In this document: piece by piece, positions 45,122 through 54,089 of the stretch
How the letters are laid out: the number at the start of each line of letters is the position of its first letter
How positions within the stretch are numbered: position 1 is the first letter of the stretch
From: Bipolaris cookei
Lineage: Eukaryota; Ascomycota; Dothideomycetes; Pleosporales; Pleosporaceae
Direction of reading: 5' to 3'
DNA length: 64,000 nt
NCBI GenBank assembly: GCA_002286855.1
Contig: NRSV01000026.1
Span: 281,005 to 345,004, forward strand
Notes under the pieces: generated by a model
The model's database searches: none
Told to the model about the DNA's origin: nothing
The model's input: only the letters and a program-made list of their open reading frames with translations
Position numbers and translations under genes: made by a program

Positions 45122-48100
45122 CTAACTAACGATTTCAACATTCTTACCATTGTGCTTGTACGCTAGCACAGTGACATGCTTGTTCTTGGCTGGCTTGGTG
45201 TCTTCTTCAGGTCTTGCGACAATCACAGCATTTGACTGGTAGGGAGCTGGCGAGTCCAACACAATGGCTGGAGCAGCGAAGCCAGCGCGCTTCAGCTCAA
45301 CCTCCCAGCGCTCTGGAGAAACATAGGGTTCGTCGGCTCGTCCGTCGTTTCCGCCAATCCACCATTCATCGAGGAAGCCAAGAATGCAGTTAATCCACTT
45401 GGTCTGTGTGCTAAGTTCTTGCAAGAGGAGTCGGCCTCCGGGCGCCAAAAGCTTACGGATGTTGGTCAGAGAACTGGACAAACTTGGAGTAACGTGGGCG
45501 CAGTTTGTCGCGACAATAAGATCATACTTATCTTCTTCCTTGAATCCTTGCTCGGCCGGGTCCTTGGAGATGTCGAGGACGCGGAACTCCGTGTTGTCGA
45601 CATCCTGGAACTGCTTCTTGACATCAGAGAGGGAAGTCGACTGAGGATCAGTCAACGTATATCTAAAGTAGAGGGAGACGCCGTTGGGAAGACTCAGATC
45701 CTTGATGATAGAGGAGGCCAATTGTCCCGTGCTGCCACCAAGTTCCAAGATACGAAGGCTAGGCCTTGCGTGAGCCAAGCTCTTGAGTAACGCCGACTTG
45801 TCGGTAGTGTTAGCTGCATTATAAAGCCTTGTAAGAAGATCATCTTGTGAAAGGACTTCGAGGATGGTCTTTTCACCGGTCAACAACTCGACAATGTTCT
45901 GGCCAACTGTCAAAATACAGTCAGCACCGGCAGCAAAGGGGGATTCAGCCATGCTCTCTCCAATAGCATGGGCTCTTTCAACAATTTGTTCCATGCTGAG
46001 GGCTTGTCCTGGGTGGTTTTTATCGAGAGCCTGGTATTGACGACCAACCCAGGCTGCGAACCGCTGGATTGTGGGGTTCTCTACCAGTTTGACTTCATCG
46101 ATACATCTCTGGAAAAAGATGTAACAGAGCTCGGTCAATTCTTGGAATAGAGGCGCCCACTTCGCGCCATCGACCCTGGGTTTGATGAGAGAAGCCACAT
46201 CGACAAAGTCCACGTGAGGCTGCCAGCTTAGACGTGCGCTGATGGGAAGTTTGTGAACGATGTCCTTATCGCCCTGTTCGATAGGTGTGAACGATGCCTT
46301 GGGCATGTCCATTACTGACTTGCCGTCTGCGATGACTTGGAATTGGCCTCGGATCTCACCACTGCCAGCCTGAACATGTGTTGATGCTGATGCAAACATT
46401 CCTGCCTCCGGGTTGCTACGGAAGATGGCCACCTCTTCGATCAACGTAGGCATTGCGGCGCAGTTGCTGGCATCAATCTTTCCAGATCTGGCAGCGACAA
46501 GTCCCATTTGGAGAGCAGCATCAATGACTGTGGGGTGAAGGTGGTACTTGTTCTCGTCTCCATTCATGTTCTTGGTAAGACTGCTCACAGCCCTGGTTAC
46601 CAGAGGATCTGCGCTAATCTGGTCCAGGCGCTGGAATGCTGGGCCGTATTGCATACCGGATTTTGCTAGAGTGTTAAAGACCTTAAAGGTGTCCAACTTC
46701 CGAGGAAGTGACTTGACCTCTTCAGCGCGCTTTGGCCTGGCAGATGGAACAGCCGACACTCGGCCGGCACAGTGCTTCAGCCATGAGTTACCGTTGTAGG
46801 AGGCAATTGAAAATTCCCACCACTGGCTGTCTGTAGAGTCAGTCAGGCGGAGAGGGCGGAGATTTGTGACAATCTCGGTATCAACACCCTCCTGCAACAT
46901 TAAGGCCTGGCTGAGTACCACATGGGAAAGGCTGTAAGACTCTTCGATGCTGCTCAGCTGTCGAATCGCCTCGCCCGCCATTGCAAAGAAGCCTGCAGCG
47001 GGGAAGATGATGGCACCCTGAACTTGGTGGTCTCGAAGCCAAGGAGCATCTTCAATGTTGATGAGGTTCCTCCAGCTGGGCTCAAGGCTGGTGCTCTCTA
47101 ACTGTCGACGTCCCAGGAGTGGGTGCCTAGGGAACTTGGGGAACCTCCACTCATTGGACATGCGAGACTCGACCCAGAACTCGCCATCATAGTGCCAAGG
47201 GTAACGGGGAAGATCTGGAAGCGTCTGTCCGGCGGGGGCAATGACCTCATAGTTGAGCGGGACATTCAGCTCAAAGAGCTTGCCGACGGCGGTCAAGTAC
47301 GATTGCACGCAATCTTCGTTACGAACCATTACCGAAAGGTATGGCGGAGAAGCAGATGCCTTAGCAAAGATCTGCCGTGCTGGACCAGCAAGAGCTCCAT
47401 GTGGACCAACTTCAAGGAAGGCTGGGTTCTTAACATGCTTCAGCACACCTGTCACAGCAGGGCTGAAGAGAACGGGAGATTCAAGGTTTTGCTGCCAATA
47501 TTTGGCGTCCAGCTTGCGTTGCTCTGACTGTCCCGTACCCGTAACACTAGAGAAAAAGGGCTTGGTAGCCTGCTTGCCTACGAGGTGCGGCTCAATCATG
47601 GCATGGTAGTCGGCTCCAATCTCACGCATGTGATACGAGTGGTATGCCTTTTCTACCTTGAGAAGTCGAGCTGTGATATCGGGATGTGCCTCTTTGATAC
47701 GGTTGACTGTGTCTTGTATCTCTTCGGCATCACCCGATAGAGTGACGCTCTGAGGGGAGTTCTCGCACGCAACGACAACATGAGGTGCGTTCAAAAACGG
47801 CTCAACTTCATCCCAACCGAGACCTACAGCTGCGATGGCACCCGTTCTGTTCTGGAGCTTGGCAGCCTGTCCACGTTGGTAGGCTCCAATGATGGCTTCC
47901 TTTGCGGTAAGCGCCCCAGCAGCGTACGCACCAGCGAGTTCACCGCTGCTGTGACCAACGACTGCAGCGGGCTCGACGCCAATGCTTGCCAAGAGATCAA
48001 TCAGAGCAATCTGAACGGCAGTACATAGCGGCTGCGAGAGCTCTGCCTTCTGGACACGCGACGTCTTGGCTGACTTCAAGAGCTCTTCCTCGATCGTCCA

Positions 48101-48220
48101 TTCCGGAGGCTTGGAGATAGTTTGAAGGTGCTTGTCCAACGCCCTGATAGTCTTCTGAAAAACCGAATCATCGCGCAGGAGTAGCTCACGATCCATGCGG
48201 GGCCACTGTGCTCCCTGACC
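45122..48220 (-). CDS. PKS segment 2: acyltransferase, dehydratase, C-methyltransferase
   Basis: A 1032-residue frame inside exon 4. It opens at the AT motif GQGAQWPRM. The AT serine lies in GHSSGE near residue 90, and the AT loads malonyl units. The DH follows with HQVQGAIIFP (His about residue 398, near 47029) and HPTVIDAALQ, the two halves of the dehydratase site. The C-methyltransferase has a SAM-binding ELGGSTGQ near 45740 and LIVATNCAHVTPS downstream. The frame ends at the TAG 45122-45124, but the same frame continues without other damage, so that codon is a point lesion rather than the natural end. Confidence 0.87.
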   Translation of the reverse strand, partial: GQGAQWPRMDRELLLRDDSVFQKTIRALDKHLQTISKPPEWTIEEELLKSAKTSRVQKAELSQPLCTAVQIALIDLLASIGVEPAAVVGHSSGELAGAYAAGALTAKEAIIGAYQRGQAAKLQNRTGAIAAVGLGWDEVEPFLNAPHVVVACENSPQSVTLSGDAEEIQDTVNRIKEAHPDITARLLKVEKAYHSYHMREIGADYHAMIEPHLVGKQATKPFFSSVTGTGQSEQRKLDAKYWQQNLESPVLFSPAVTGVLKHVKNPAFLEVGPHGALAGPARQIFAKASASPPYLSVMVRNEDCVQSYLTAVGKLFELNVPLNYEVIAPAGQTLPDLPRYPWHYDGEFWVESRMSNEWRFPKFPRHPLLGRRQLESTSLEPSWRNLINIEDAPWLRDHQVQGAIIFPAAGFFAMAGEAIRQLSSIEESYSLSHVVLSQALMLQEGVDTEIVTNLRPLRLTDSTDSQWWEFSIASYNGNSWLKHCAGRVSAVPSARPKRAEEVKSLPRKLDTFKVFNTLAKSGMQYGPAFQRLDQISADPLVTRAVSSLTKNMNGDENKYHLHPTVIDAALQMGLVAARSGKIDASNCAAMPTLIEEVAIFRSNPEAGMFASASTHVQAGSGEIRGQFQVIADGKSVMDMPKASFTPIEQGDKDIVHKLPISARLSWQPHVDFVDVASLIKPRVDGAKWAPLFQELTELCYIFFQRCIDEVKLVENPTIQRFAAWVGRQYQALDKNHPGQALSMEQIVERAHAIGESMAESPFAAGADCILTVGQNIVELLTGEKTILEVLSQDDLLTRLYNAANTTDKSALLKSLAHARPSLRILELGGSTGQLASSIIKDLSLPNGVSLYFRYTLTDPQSTSLSDVKKQFQDVDNTEFRVLDISKDPAEQGFKEEDKYDLIVATNCAHVTPSLSSSLTNIRKLLAPGGRLLLQELSTQTKWINCILGFLDEWWIGGNDGRADEPYVSPERWEVELKRAGFAAPAIVLDSPAPYQSNAVIVARPEEDTKPAKNKHVTVLAYKHNGKNVEIVS

Positions 48221-50005
48221 CAGTCTTCGTAGCGAATGATAGTCGACTTCAATGAGGGAGCGGAACCTGCTGAGAACAAAAGCAACTGGGCATTCGACTC
48301 CAGATCCGTGTCTCGGACCGACGGCTTGGGAATGTTGAAGCTCCTTGCTGAGTCGACAATGACATGCGCGTTCGACCCACCAAGGCCGAAACTGTTAACA
48401 CTGACACGCTCACAGCGATCCGCAGGGAAGGGCGTTGGTTCAACAGGGACAGTGAGTTTGGCTTCCTTGAAAGGAATCTTCGGGTTCGGGGTAGTGAACT
48501 TGATGTTTGGTGGAATTGTGCGGTGCTCCAGGGACATGACAGCCTTGATCAACGAGACGAGACCAGAGGCACCCTCAGTATGACCGACATTGGGCTTCAC
48601 AGAGGTGATGTGAATACCACTCTCTCCGAACACCCTAGCAACTGCTCCAGTTTCTATAGGATCGCCGACGCTCGTGCCAGTTCCATGGCATTCAAAGTAT
48701 GCTGTCTTGGAGAAATCCTGAGAAATTGTTGTTAGCCACGTTCTCTCCGTAGTGTTATAACCTTGCCCAAAGTAAAATAGGATGAATTCCCATGATTTTC
48801 TGGCAGGAACAAATACTTCAGAATAGTTACTTACCGTAATACCAGCCTGCTTGTATGCCAGTCGAATCATAGCCTCGTGCGCATATCCATTCGGCTGCGT
48901 GATACCTTGCATCTTGCCATCCGAGTTCGCCACTGCTGCTCTGATGACAGCACGGACTGGGTTTCCATCGCGAATAGCAGCATATAGAGGCTTCAAGAAC
49001 ACAGCAGTGAATGCTTCACCACGTGCATATCCATCCGCATCAGCAGAGAAAGTCTTGCAAGAGCCGTTGGGTGACAAAATGCCCTTCTCCGTCATCTGCT
49101 GAGTTGTACCAGGTGCCAGGATTAGATTACCACCAGCTACGATGGCACCTTCGCAAATACCGCGCTGGATGGCGGCACAAGCCTCACTGAGGCCCATCAG
49201 CGCAGATGAGCAAGCAGTGCGGATAGTCATGCTATAAAATGTCAGCCGCTCAGTACTTGCGAAATCGGAGTGGTGGGGCAAACCTTGGTCCAGTCAAGCC
49301 GAACTCATAAGAGATACGGTTTGCGAGCATCCAGTCCTGGTAACCATCAATCTTATTCGCACCGTGCCAGAGCGGGTCTCGGTTCATCATCTCTCCCCAG
49401 TCCTCGTTCATATTTCCGAAATAACAGCCAATCTTTTTGCCCTATATTTAATGTTAGCACAAATGAGCATATCCTGAGGAGACTTTGAAAGAACTTACTC
49501 TAAAGTTGGCTTCTCCAGCATCTTCGAGTGCCTCCATAACCACCTCCAATAGGCGTCGTTGCTGCAGGTCAGCAAACTCGACATCAGCACGGCTCATGGA
49601 AAACCGACTAGTATCCATGGCACCGAGCTTGATGTCTTCATTGAGGAAGTAGCCATATTCGGTGGCCACAGTGGTAGGCCGCTTTGTGGTTTCGTGGTAG
49701 GCGGACACGTTGTAACGTGACATTGGAATTCGGCTCCTGCCGTCCCCTTTGTTGATGAGGAACTCCCAAAACTCCTGAGGAGTGGACGATCCTCCAGGGA
49801 GTCGGAGGCCCATGCCGCAGATTGCGATGGGGATGGCCTTCTTGTTGGCATCATCCACGTGCAAGCCATTGGTGCCGTTCTCGTGCGAACTACCATTGAC
49901 ATAGCCGTTGGTACTGTTGGCATGACTATTAATACCATTAGCATGGCCATTGGTTTGGGAGACACCGTTGCCATTGGTGGCGTTCGTTCCGTTTGTGATT
50001 GACAT
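48218..50005 (-). CDS. PKS segment 1: ketosynthase domain
   Basis: Exons 50005-49499, 49441-49284, 49231-48835 and the start of 48717 onward. The first 45 residues are a low-complexity Asn-Gly-rich stretch (TNGxxNG repeats), then IAICGMGLRLPGG opens the ketosynthase. The active Cys is residue 229 in TIRTACSSA, and the two active-site His are 365 (ECHGTGT) and 400 (NVGHTEG). SNAHVIVD and LFSAGSAPSLKSTIIRYEDW begin the linker, which ends at about 48220. All catalytic residues for decarboxylative condensation are present, so this domain is not itself damaged. The frame then runs out of phase to a stop at 48076. Confidence 0.88.
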
Positions 50006-51033
50006 TTTTGCTGCTGGATAAAGATTCTTGTCGGATGGATGTCACAAGATATCTTACGGATAACTTCTGGGGAGAGATTATTTGAAGAAGAATATTAATG
50101 ATGATCGCGAGTTGCCTTGCTCTCAATTTGAGGGACTATCATTCTAATTATCTTTCTACAACTCCTCAACATCTTCGGGCCATGAAGCCATGAGAGCAAC
50201 ATCGGTTCTTGGAGTGAACGCCAACGGAATTGAGCAAGCAGAGTCTGTTCTCCCCGGCTGCTGAATCTCGGGCTCTAGACCTCATTCGAGACTCTATCGG
50301 TACTTGATAGCAAATGTCATGGGCACTCCGAATCACGATTCAGGCACAACAATCGGTGCGTACGTAGCCGGGCTTGTGGTCGAACTTGAAAGAAACGTCA
50401 ACAGGTGTGCCCCGAAGAAGCTCATCTTCTGCCGTTCCTGATTGGGCGGAACGAGCTGCAAAATGCGCATGGCTGACAGTGGTAGGGATTGCGGCTGAGC
50501 ACAAAACCCACTCCGATGCATCAACGCCAAGATCCCGTGTGTCACGTGACTCCATCTTGGCCCATGTCAAGAATATCCGTTACTCTAAAAAGTTCTTACT
50601 TTGAGACAATAAGCATTTTTCTGAATTAAACTCATCCGGAATATCGGGGTCATTGGTACAGTCAGACAGGTCGCTCAGATGAGATTCTGCTGTTTTCTAG
50701 GTAGTGCCCAATGTGACACAAGACTTGTCGGTCTTGCAAAAGACCGACAATTCACTGGGATTTTAGGGTTCTCGGATACTGTAAGGAATCTCGGCATTTA
50801 GCATTTTTCGAACTCGTTTGGTGCCCGAGAGGGATCGTCCCGGGTCCAGGGTACCAGGCACGCTTTTCGCGTGCATCATCGGCAGTGAGGTCTATAGGAA
50901 CTTTCCGTTAATGTTGAGTAGTAAGGCCGTGAAACGGACAGAGAGCCCTATTTCCCTAAATAGTGAATGCTTTCACATTTACCTGAACACACGAGAATAT
51001 ATAAATATAGATGTACATCCACAATAACACTCA
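50006..51033. promoter_or_regulatory. Divergent promoter region between PKS and alpha-oxoamine synthase
   Basis: About 1 kb shared upstream region of two head-to-head genes, which permits coordinated control. It holds CACGTGAC at about 50541 (a possible bHLH/bZIP site) and a GC-rich palindromic stretch near 50836 (TCCCGGGTCCAGGGTACC). No cluster-specific regulator gene is adjacent. Confidence 0.5.
50998..51007 (+). promoter_or_regulatory. Probable TATA box of the alpha-oxoamine synthase gene
   Basis: TATATAAATA, 148 bp upstream of the synthase ATG and 27 bp upstream of a short upstream ORF. Confidence 0.5.
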
Positions 51034-51174
51034 ATGAGCACCACGCTGAATCCTGCCATTCTTTGCGAAGAAGTCAGCAATTTCCAAGTCAAGGACATCA
51101 TTCACCAGATACTTCTTCAACTTCGACAGCTCAGTACTTTATTCCCCCGCCACCATGCCAGCCAAGACTTCTGA
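51034..51174 (+). CDS. Upstream ORF (46 codons) overlapping the synthase start
   Basis: Begins ATGAGCACC in the predicted leader and ends TGA at 51172-51174, overlapping the synthase ATG (51155) in another frame. Ribosomes that start here would pass the main start, so it could repress synthase translation, unless transcription begins downstream of it or it is part of an unrecognised first exon. No homology is claimed for the peptide. Confidence 0.4.
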   Translation: MSTTLNPAILCEEVSNFQVKDIIHQILLQLRQLSTLFPRHHASQDF

Positions 51175-52842
51175 GGATACGAAAGATCTCGGTGCCCAAT
51201 GGAGAGAAGAATGGGTCATTGCGCAGAAAGTCAAGGGGCCAAGCATGAAGAATAGTTCAGTATTCTACCGCAACATTGAGGAGGAGCTCGACATCAATCG
51301 AAAGATGGGTCTAGGGTTCCCAATTCATCTCCCTAGTCACACCACTGATTTCTCCACTTGCGATGTTCTCGGGATGAACCATACTGGCGCACTGAGGGAG
51401 GAGTTCCTCAAAGAGCTTGAAGCCAACCCTAACTTCTACATGGGTGCAGGTGGCTCGCGACTATTGGATGGAACTACAAGGTACCAAGATACATTCGAGA
51501 AGGAGTTGGCAGAGCTCATGGGCGTCGAGTCGGCGCTAGTGGTTCACTCTGGATACACCGCCAACCAGGCTATCTTTTCGACCGTCCCGAGATCTGGCGA
51601 CGTGATTGTCTACGACGAGTTGATGCACGCTACGGCTCTTTCCGGCATGAAGATCAGTTTGGCATTAGACCAAAGACCCTTCCGCCACAACGACGTAGAC
51701 CACTTTATTGAAGTTATGGAAGCCGTCAAAGAGTCAAGTCTTCTTGTCAAAGCCGGCAAGCGGTGTGTCGTTGTCGGTGTTGAGAGCTGGTACAGTATGG
51801 ATGGAGATATCTGCCCCCTCAAGGAACTCATCGAAGCCGCCAAAGATATTTTTCCTCATGGTAACGCCCAGTTCATCGTGGATGAAGCTCACAGCTTCGG
51901 TGTTTGCGGTCCTGAAGGAACTGGCTTTGTTAGAGAACAAAGTCTTACCGACGAAGTTGCCATCACCATGGTCACATTCACCAAAGCTCTGGGCGGATGT
52001 GGCGGTAAGTATATTCCAGATCCTAACTTGACATATGGTGCTGATAGCCCTCGAAGCTGCCATTTTGTCCAACAACACGATTCGCTCGCTCCTCGTCACT
52101 CAAGCTAAAATGTTCATTTGCTCCGTTGCACCTCCGTTCACTCTGTTAGCATCATGCCGCGCCGGAGTTCGACTCATGCGATCCCAGAAGTTCCAAGAGG
52201 TAAAGTGCACAGCGTCATCATCGTCTTGTAATTCGTTAGACTAACTTCCTTCAGGCTCGCGAGTATCTTCACAATCTCACTGTGTTCTACTTGGACACAC
52301 TTACTTCGCATACCGTTTACAAGAAGGCCAAGAAGAAGGGTTTGGTTGACATGCCAGTTCATGAAGATGGTGCCTGGCATGAAACACCAATCACCCACGT
52401 CGTGCCTCTCTGGACTCGTCGTCACAGTCACGCGCTTTACCTTGCATTCCATCTCACCAGAGACGGGTTCAACGGGTGCTACATTGTATTCCCCATTGTT
52501 CCTAAGGGTGAAGACCGAGTGCGCTTGTTTCTTCATGCGCACAATACCAAGGACGAAGTCAAGAAATTGATTGGATCCATCACTACCTGGCTCCAGGAAA
52601 TGTTGGAAATTGAAGCTGGTGGTGATAAGAACAAGCTTCCGAGTGCAGCACGTCTTGCGTTTGATCTCCTCGAAAAGGACAAGGAGGGTGCTCAAACTGA
52701 TAACAATAATGCTGTTGAGAACGCGAAAGCGGTGAGCAAGGATAGCGGTACGATGAACCTTATAAACGGCATCAGTGCCATCAAGAACACTCAATTGGTC
52801 AGTGGATTGAATTTTGGGGAGCTGCCTGCGCGCATTCTCTAG
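51155..52842 (+). CDS. PLP-dependent alpha-oxoamine synthase (Fum8/SPT2/BioF type)
   Basis: Three exons (51155-52004, 52048-52199, 52255-52842) with introns of 43 and 55 nt, each with a CTAAC branch site, give 529 residues. Motifs of the alpha-oxoamine synthase family (serine palmitoyltransferase, KAPA synthase, fumonisin Fum8) are clear: GAGGSRLLDGTTRYQD, VVHSGYTANQAIFS, VVGVESWYSMDGDICPL, IVDEAHSFGVCG (the PLP-ring Asp and His), and TFTKALGG with the Schiff-base Lys near residue 279. The family condenses an acyl thioester with an amino acid, losing CO2. About 60 residues after the conserved core are a charged C-terminal extension. The start has an excellent context (CCACCATGCC). It lies divergent from a PKS without a release domain, so it is the likely off-loading enzyme. 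Confidence 0.92.
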
Positions 52843-53179
52843 AGCGGGTGTTTCTAATTAGATAGTCTAGATCTAGTTTACTGCAGTTTTGATTTTGAAC
52901 AACATGTCTTTCCTTTCGAACCACTTGCAATTTACTTATTTAGAATCTCTTTGGTTTTTTGTATTACTGAATGAACTCAAACATTCATACTAGAGTGATT
53001 CAACCCAAAACGAAATTTACGTGCCAACACCCTGCAACCATTCATCAACTACCTCGACGGAGATAACTTAACTCCGTCCTGATACGTCGCCCATCTAAAT
53101 ACACCACTATCCTAGCATACCAATACCTTATATCCCTCCCCTCAATTCCTCCCCAGAAAATCCCAATCCCCTTCAAAAA

Positions 53180-54079
53180 ATGACCGCCTTCCGCCCCTCG
53201 GCCCACGCCCTCATAACCGGTGGCGCCTCCGGCATCGGCTACGCCGTCGCGCACCTCTGCCTCTCGCACTCCATGCGCGTTACCATAACCGACACCAACC
53301 AATCCGCGCTCAATCTAGCCGCCAAATCCCTCTCCGGAAACCTAACCTGCATAAAATCAGACGTGACATCGCGCTCCGACTGGGCTTCTCTCAAACAACG
53401 CATCGGCACGGATATCGACTTTCTCATGCTAAATGCTGGCATTGGGGGAAAGGGAACGTGGGACAACGCCGAGTACTTTGATAGTATTCTCGGTACGAAT
53501 CTGGGGGGCGTGGTGAATGGGTTGAATGCGTTTGTGCCGGTGATGCTGGAGAAGGAGAAGGAGGGTGGGAAGAAGGCGATTGTGATTACGGGGAGTAAAC
53601 AGGGTATTACGAATCCACCCGGAAATGCGGCGTATAATGCTAGTAAAGCGGCGGTCAAGGTGTTGGCTGAGCATTTGAGTTTTGATCTCAAGGATACGAA
53701 TGTTGGAGTGCATTTGTTAGTTCCTGGGTGGACGTTCACAGGGCTGGTAAGTGGTATTGGACTTCTTGGATGAACGGATACAAGCTTTAGGATTTGATTG
53801 ATGACGATTGGGTTGTAGGCTGGAAAATTACCGGGCACCGAAACAGAGAATCCAGAGGGTGCGTGGTCTGCGGATCAAGTGGCGGAGTATATGTTTGAGA
53901 AGATGAAGGATGGCAAGTTTTATATCATCTGTCCAGACGGCCAAGTCACTGAAGAGATGGACAAGAAGCGTATGCTGTGGGGTGTGGGCGATATCATTAA
54001 TGGACGACCGCCGTTGACAAGATGGCGTCCAGAATACAAGGAAGAAGCGGAAAAGTGGATGGCGGAGCAGAAAGTCTAA
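53180..54079 (+). CDS. Short-chain dehydrogenase/reductase
   Basis: Two exons (53180-53746, 53819-54079) around a 72-nt GTAAGT...TTGTAG intron give 275 residues, a classical SDR length. The Rossmann motif TGGASGIG is at residues 13-20, LNAG near 95, the catalytic Ser in ITGS, and Tyr/Lys in AAYNASK. It uses NAD(P)H or NAD(P)+ on a carbonyl or alcohol. By position it could reduce the 3-keto product of the oxoamine synthase, the step done by Fum13 in fumonisin synthesis, but it is shorter and the equivalence is an inference. The C-terminal exon is unusually charged (WRPEYKEEAEKWMAEQKV). A transposon starts 10 bp after the stop codon. Confidence 0.9.
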
Positions 54080-54089
54080 AAGACAACTA

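Larger units (their letters stand above)
42235..50005 (-). pseudogene. Highly reducing polyketide synthase, KS-AT-DH-MT-ER-KR-ACP, broken twice as read
   Basis: Seven exons on the minus strand: 50005-49499, 49441-49284, 49231-48835, 48717-44519, 44454-44170, 44095-43680, 43612-42235, all with GT-AG introns of 52-117 nt. Domain order is that of a type I highly reducing iterative PKS with C-methylation, and it ends 30-40 residues after the ACP without thioesterase or reductase. Exon 4 has two lesions. At 48208-48220 the KS side and the AT side meet in different frames and the usual KS-AT linker of about 80-100 residues is absent. At 45122-45124 a TAG interrupts the frame after the MT domain. 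The exon length (4199 nt) confirms a net frame change. It is divergent from the alpha-oxoamine synthase. It may be a true pseudogene, or an assembly error may underlie the first lesion. Confidence 0.88.

Noticed and set aside
45122..45160. A mini-intron removing the PKS TAG
   Set aside because: The GTAAGA to TTAG span is only about 22-26 nt and does not restore the reading phase.
45384..45790. Plus-strand frames opposite the PKS
   Set aside because: They are antisense shadows of the long, GC-balanced PKS exon with no family resemblance.
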